Shown: piece after piece, positions 5,538 to 8,633 of the stretch | How the letters are laid out: every line of letters begins with the position of its first letter | How positions within the stretch are numbered: the stretch's first letter is position 1 | DNA from: Bacteroidales bacterium | GTDB taxonomy: Bacteria > Bacteroidota > Bacteroidia > Bacteroidales > VadinHA17 | DNA: 8,633 bases | Direction: 5' to 3' | Assembly (NCBI GenBank): GCA_013314865.1 | Contig: JABUEV010000078.1 | Coordinates: 1-8,633 of the forward strand | Position numbers and translations under genes: made by a program | The notes under the pieces: generated by a model | What the model was told of the DNA's origin: nothing | The model's database searches: none | Seen by the model: the letters and a program-made list of their open reading frames with translations, nothing else

Positions 5538-8066
5538 TCATTTAAATACCATTACATTTATTTCCCTGATGAATGCATCCTCAAATAATTCCTTCAAAGG
5601 TTTGAGGGCCTCCTGGGCTTTTGAAAAGGATTTATATTGACCGGTGACATACTTATAGAATCCGTCATCAGCGCGGACTTCTCTCACACCCTCTATATTT
5701 GGAAACACTTTAGCAATATTTAGCGGTGTCTTTGTAGCTTTAAGCTGAATGGTGTAAACCCTTTCTGCCGAGGCAACTGGTTGTTCTTCTTCTGCAGAAG
5801 GAAGTACCAGTCTAAGTCCTGACTCATTCTCGAGATCATATTGGTTCACGATATAGGCATCAGGCATTCCCTTTTCTCTTACGAATCCAAGGTATTTTAC
5901 AGCATCGGCCCTGTTGTAAAACACTCCCACTGAGTATATAACAAGGGTATCGACAAGTGTTGCCCTCAGGAAAGTCGATTCATTTTCAAGGAGACTGCTG
6001 AAATGACTTACAGGCAGACGCTGTTTTGTTCTCAGAAGCACCACGCTGTATCTCATTGAAGATGGTTGTCTCAGATGTTCTGGTGTGTAGCTGTCGTGCC
6101 GGATTGTTACCCCGGTCTGAGGATTGATGATTCCGAAAGTCACCCTTCTGTTATATTTTCTTCCTTCGGGGTTATCTGTTCCGTCGAGATTTGTATTGAC
6201 AGCAACGAAGTTTGATTCACCGAATGCTCTCTTAACAAACCTTGATGCATCTATTCCCGATGTTGTGAAATAGTCGATTACAGTCTGGGCACGCTTGTCC
6301 GCAAGTCTTCTGTTGTATTCTGCAGATCCCTTTGAGTCAGTGTAACCGGCGACTTCAATTTTCAGTTCAGGATAGCTTATCAATATATTCTTCAGCATCT
6401 CAAGGTTAGGCATTGCTTCGGGGGTAAGCTCATAACTGTCAAAATCAAACAGGACATTCCTGATGGCAAGGAAAGCACCTGAAGCGACCTTTTCAGGAAC
6501 AAGTGATGCATTTACCGGCAAATAACTTCCGGTAAAATAGAGTGGAAGGTTAATATTGATCGTGTCGGTTATATAGCCCTCATGCCTAACCAGTACGCGG
6601 TAATCTCCCGGTTTTATGTCAAATTTGAAAGTTCCGTCGCCCGATACTTTGATATTTTCTATTGCAGTTCCGGTCTGAACATTTATCACTCTTACCCCGG
6701 CCACTGATGGATTAACATCCATTCCGTCCTCAAGTGTTATCAGTCCCGATGCTGTGGTAATTTCATCGGCAGGATTGATGGCGACAATTCCGAAGATGTT
6801 TCTTGACTGGCTGGCATCATCAAATCTGCTTGCCACGAATCCGGGCGCATTGTTGTTCAGGATGTAGTTGGTATTTTCCATGACGGTGTTAAACGCGTAC
6901 GGCATACCTGTTGGCTGAGTCCAGGCTCCGTTGCGGAATACTGACCTGAAAACATCATAACCGCCCATGCTTATATGCCCGACTGAGCTGAATACCAGAG
7001 CGTCTTCATCCGGGTCCCAGTATGGAGTATTTTCGTCCCATGGTGTGTTTATCACGTTTCCAAGATTGACCGGCCGTTCCCACGAACCGTCAGGTGCTCT
7101 CTGGGATACCCATATATCGAGTTCTCCTTCCCCTCCAGGCCTGTTGCTCGAAAAATACATCGTTCTGCCGTTTGGTGAAATAAAGCCATGGGCCTCCCAG
7201 TAAATGGAGTTTACATATCTTCCGACACTTTTGATTCTTGTCCATGTGGTATCAGTCCTTTGAGAGTAATAGAGGTTGCCGTCACCTCCGTCATCCATGA
7301 ACATTATGAGCATCTTTCCGTCACCTGTTATTGAGTTGGTGTACAACCTGTCATAGCCTCCCAGCTGTCTTGTTATGTTGGACGGTTTTTGCCATTCTCC
7401 TGCGTTTTTATATGAACAGTATATTTGCGTTCTTCCCTGGTTTTTGACAGTAAAGACAAATACCGAATCGTTTCTGGCAAGCACAGGATTCATGGCTCCG
7501 GGATAGTCAGAAAGCCATGGAGTGAAAAGGGTTGTCACTATCCTCAGAGGCTTCTTTTTCATTTCCATAGCATATCTGCAGTTTCTTATCTGCAGGTCAA
7601 TAAATTCCTCCTGGAAAGTCTCGGTGCCTGCAAGAAGTTTCCTCACATAGGTATACATTTCAAGTGCTTTTGCGAGACTGTCGTTCCTGTGATAGGCAGT
7701 GGCAAGATACAGGTAAGTATCAAGCGGTGCTTTTTCTCCTGAGTCTTTGAATTCTTTTGCGGTGGATACTACATTTTTAGATGCCTCCTGCAGCAGTTTC
7801 AGAGCATCGGACTTTTTGCCGTCAATGTTAAGGTAGCAGATACCCAGTTTGGCTTTGAGGCTTGCATAATCAGGGTATTCTTTTAAAAGCAATTCATAAA
7901 TGCCTGCGGCTCTTTCATAATCTTTGTCGTAATAGTAGTATGAATCAGCTTCTTTGACTGCCCTGGCAAAATCTCTTCTGGCTGTCTCCTGAGCATTCAG
8001 GATGCTGAAACACAGGATAACACTGCAAAAGAAAACTATTTTCTTTTTAGGGTAGAAGTGCTTCAT
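5538..8066 (-). CDS. PorE-like OmpA-family envelope protein with C-terminal SPOR-like pair
   Basis: The protein is 842 residues. The signal peptide probably ends at LNA-Q (residues 23-26); the nearby Cys19 lacks a small residue before it, so a lipoprotein is unlikely. Domains in order are: TPR helices (about 30-170); PD40-type beta-propeller repeats (about 190-430, for example SPNGRTMYFSSNRPGG at 297-312); a carboxypeptidase-regulatory-like beta-sandwich (about 435-525); OmpA_C (about 533-647); and two SPOR-like modules (about 671-745 and 770-842). OmpA_C carries the peptidoglycan-contact residues Asp577 (GYTD) and Arg592 (KRA), spaced as in OmpA Asp271/Arg286. The first four domains match the order of PorE, a periplasmic type IX secretion component, but generic Bacteroidota OmpA-like proteins share it, so the role is inferred. 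The extension beyond OmpA_C is unusual. It is followed 9 bp later by the GNAT gene, and its C-terminus is homologous to that of the gene just upstream. Confidence 0.93.
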   Translation of the reverse strand: MKHFYPKKKIVFFCSVILCFSILNAQETARRDFARAVKEADSYYYYDKDYERAAGIYELLLKEYPDYASLKAKLGICYLNIDGKKSDALKLLQEASKNVVSTAKEFKDSGEKAPLDTYLYLATAYHRNDSLAKALEMYTYVRKLLAGTETFQEEFIDLQIRNCRYAMEMKKKPLRIVTTLFTPWLSDYPGAMNPVLARNDSVFVFTVKNQGRTQIYCSYKNAGEWQKPSNITRQLGGYDRLYTNSITGDGKMLIMFMDDGGDGNLYYSQRTDTTWTRIKSVGRYVNSIYWEAHGFISPNGRTMYFSSNRPGGEGELDIWVSQRAPDGSWERPVNLGNVINTPWDENTPYWDPDEDALVFSSVGHISMGGYDVFRSVFRNGAWTQPTGMPYAFNTVMENTNYILNNNAPGFVASRFDDASQSRNIFGIVAINPADEITTASGLITLEDGMDVNPSVAGVRVINVQTGTAIENIKVSGDGTFKFDIKPGDYRVLVRHEGYITDTININLPLYFTGSYLPVNASLVPEKVASGAFLAIRNVLFDFDSYELTPEAMPNLEMLKNILISYPELKIEVAGYTDSKGSAEYNRRLADKRAQTVIDYFTTSGIDASRFVKRAFGESNFVAVNTNLDGTDNPEGRKYNRRVTFGIINPQTGVTIRHDSYTPEHLRQPSSMRYSVVLLRTKQRLPVSHFSSLLENESTFLRATLVDTLVIYSVGVFYNRADAVKYLGFVREKGMPDAYIVNQYDLENESGLRLVLPSAEEEQPVASAERVYTIQLKATKTPLNIAKVFPNIEGVREVRADDGFYKYVTGQYKSFSKAQEALKPLKELFEDAFIREINVMVFK

Positions 8067-8151
8067 TATCTTAAAATTTTATAGTGACAGTTTATCAGAA
8101 TGCAACTTCAGATTTAAGTTAACACCTAAAGATAACTAAAATTTTTATTAA

Positions 8152-8633
8152 TTATCTGTTAAACAGAATAACATTAATTTCTCTGACAAACGCATCGCTG
8201 AATTCTTCCCTGCGGATTCTCTGGAGCTCATCTCTGGCTTCTTCATAAGTATCATATCTTCCGTAAAGATAATGCAGCATTCCGTCAACCTCTTTCACCT
8301 CCCTGACATCAGTAAGGCCGCGGAAGAGTATATTCTTATCGACAGGGAGTTTGGTCGATTTAAGCTGGATTGTATAGTATGTCCTCTTCTCAACCGGCAT
8401 ATCTCCTGGTCTTTTTGACACTTTTCTTATAAAGAGGTCAGACGGGTATCCCCTTCTTATCAGAAAATCCCTGTGGGCATAAGCCGCTTCACGTGTAAGA
8501 AACTCTCCGGTAGTGTATCTGTAGAACATATCATTCTCGTTGTAAATCACCTTGATATCTGAGACATACCTGAAATAGCTGATATCAACCGGGTTATAGA
8601 GAGCTATAACCTGAACGGTGTAGAAAAGCACTT
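8152..8633 (-). CDS. Partial gene: C-terminal pair of SPOR-like modules, 5' end outside window
   Basis: About 160 residues of open frame run from the right edge to a TAA at 8152-8154. The frame is open to the edge. The first possible start, a GTG at 8629-8631, is probably an internal Val because it lies inside the first strand of a module (VLFYTVQV). Two modules are visible: YTVQV...Y.TGEF..REAAYAHRDFLIRRGYP, a SPOR-like pattern, then YTIQLKSTK...DVREV...Y.YGRY...EAR, ending DAFVREINVILFNR. Both align with the two C-terminal modules of the OmpA-family protein downstream; the endings DAFVREINV and DAFIREINV nearly match. SPOR domains bind peptidoglycan glycan strands lacking stem peptides. The missing N-terminal part may be another OmpA-like envelope protein, but that cannot be seen. 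The gap to the next gene is 85 bp with no strong terminator, so co-transcription is plausible. Confidence 0.85.
   Translation of the reverse strand, partial: VLFYTVQVIALYNPVDISYFRYVSDIKVIYNENDMFYRYTTGEFLTREAAYAHRDFLIRRGYPSDLFIRKVSKRPGDMPVEKRTYYTIQLKSTKLPVDKNILFRGLTDVREVKEVDGMLHYLYGRYDTYEEARDELQRIRREEFSDAFVREINVILFNR

Noticed and set aside
7425..7742. 105-residue plus-strand open frame
   Set aside because: It is antisense to the TPR/beta-propeller part of the OmpA-family gene.
8104..8120. Small inverted repeat AACTT/AAGTT in the gap before the OmpA-family gene as a terminator
   Set aside because: A 5 bp AT-rich stem with no following T run on the minus strand is too weak to call.
8127..8134. 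TATCTTTA on the minus strand as a -7 box for the OmpA-family gene
   Set aside because: It has one mismatch and no TTTG at the proper distance upstream, so it is not distinguishable from chance in AT-rich DNA.

Overview
The window looks like a chromosomal segment of a Bacteroidota bacterium, most likely Bacteroidales or a near relative. The evidence is a TPR / beta-propeller / carboxypeptidase-regulatory-like / OmpA_C envelope protein of the PorE type, a peptidyl-dipeptidase with a lipoprotein signal, an RlmN-family protein with Bacteroidota-like motifs, few Shine-Dalgarno sequences, and promoter-like boxes of the Bacteroides TTTG / TAnnTTTG type. This assignment is inferred from gene content, not from a marker gene. 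I see no rRNA, tRNA, CRISPR array, insertion sequence or phage gene.

Layout. 1-~300: five GC-rich tandem repeat units, each with two hairpins, probably continuing off the left edge. 302-415: AT-rich leader with a plausible promoter. 416 (or 440)-2566 (+): M3 zinc metallopeptidase lipoprotein. 2563-3804 (-): lipoprotein of a DUF6786-like, mutarotase-like type, whose stop codon overlaps that of the peptidase. 3805-3957: divergent intergenic region with a TAnnTTTG box facing right. 3958-4998 (+): diverged radical SAM RlmN-family protein. 4994-5014: an inverted repeat that contains the stop codons of both convergent genes. 5010-5528 (-): GNAT acetyltransferase. 5538-8066 (-): 842-residue OmpA-family envelope protein. 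8067-8151: short AT-rich gap. 8152-8633 (-): 3' end of another gene with SPOR-like modules, cut by the right edge.

How the genes fit together. The three right-hand genes point the same way (partial SPOR gene, then the OmpA-family gene, then GNAT). The last two are only 9 bp apart, so they are very probably co-transcribed. The first two share a homologous C-terminal pair of SPOR-like modules and look like neighbouring paralogous envelope proteins that act at the peptidoglycan. The left half holds two convergent lipoprotein genes (peptide breakdown and a probable sugar-binding-fold protein) with no clear functional link to the right half.

I find no clear-cut new defence or mobile system. The points most worth a second look are the C-terminal SPOR-like extension on a PorE-like protein and its shared use by the next gene, the two-hairpin repeat array, the RlmN-family protein with altered core residues, and the shortened active-site loop of the M3 peptidase.
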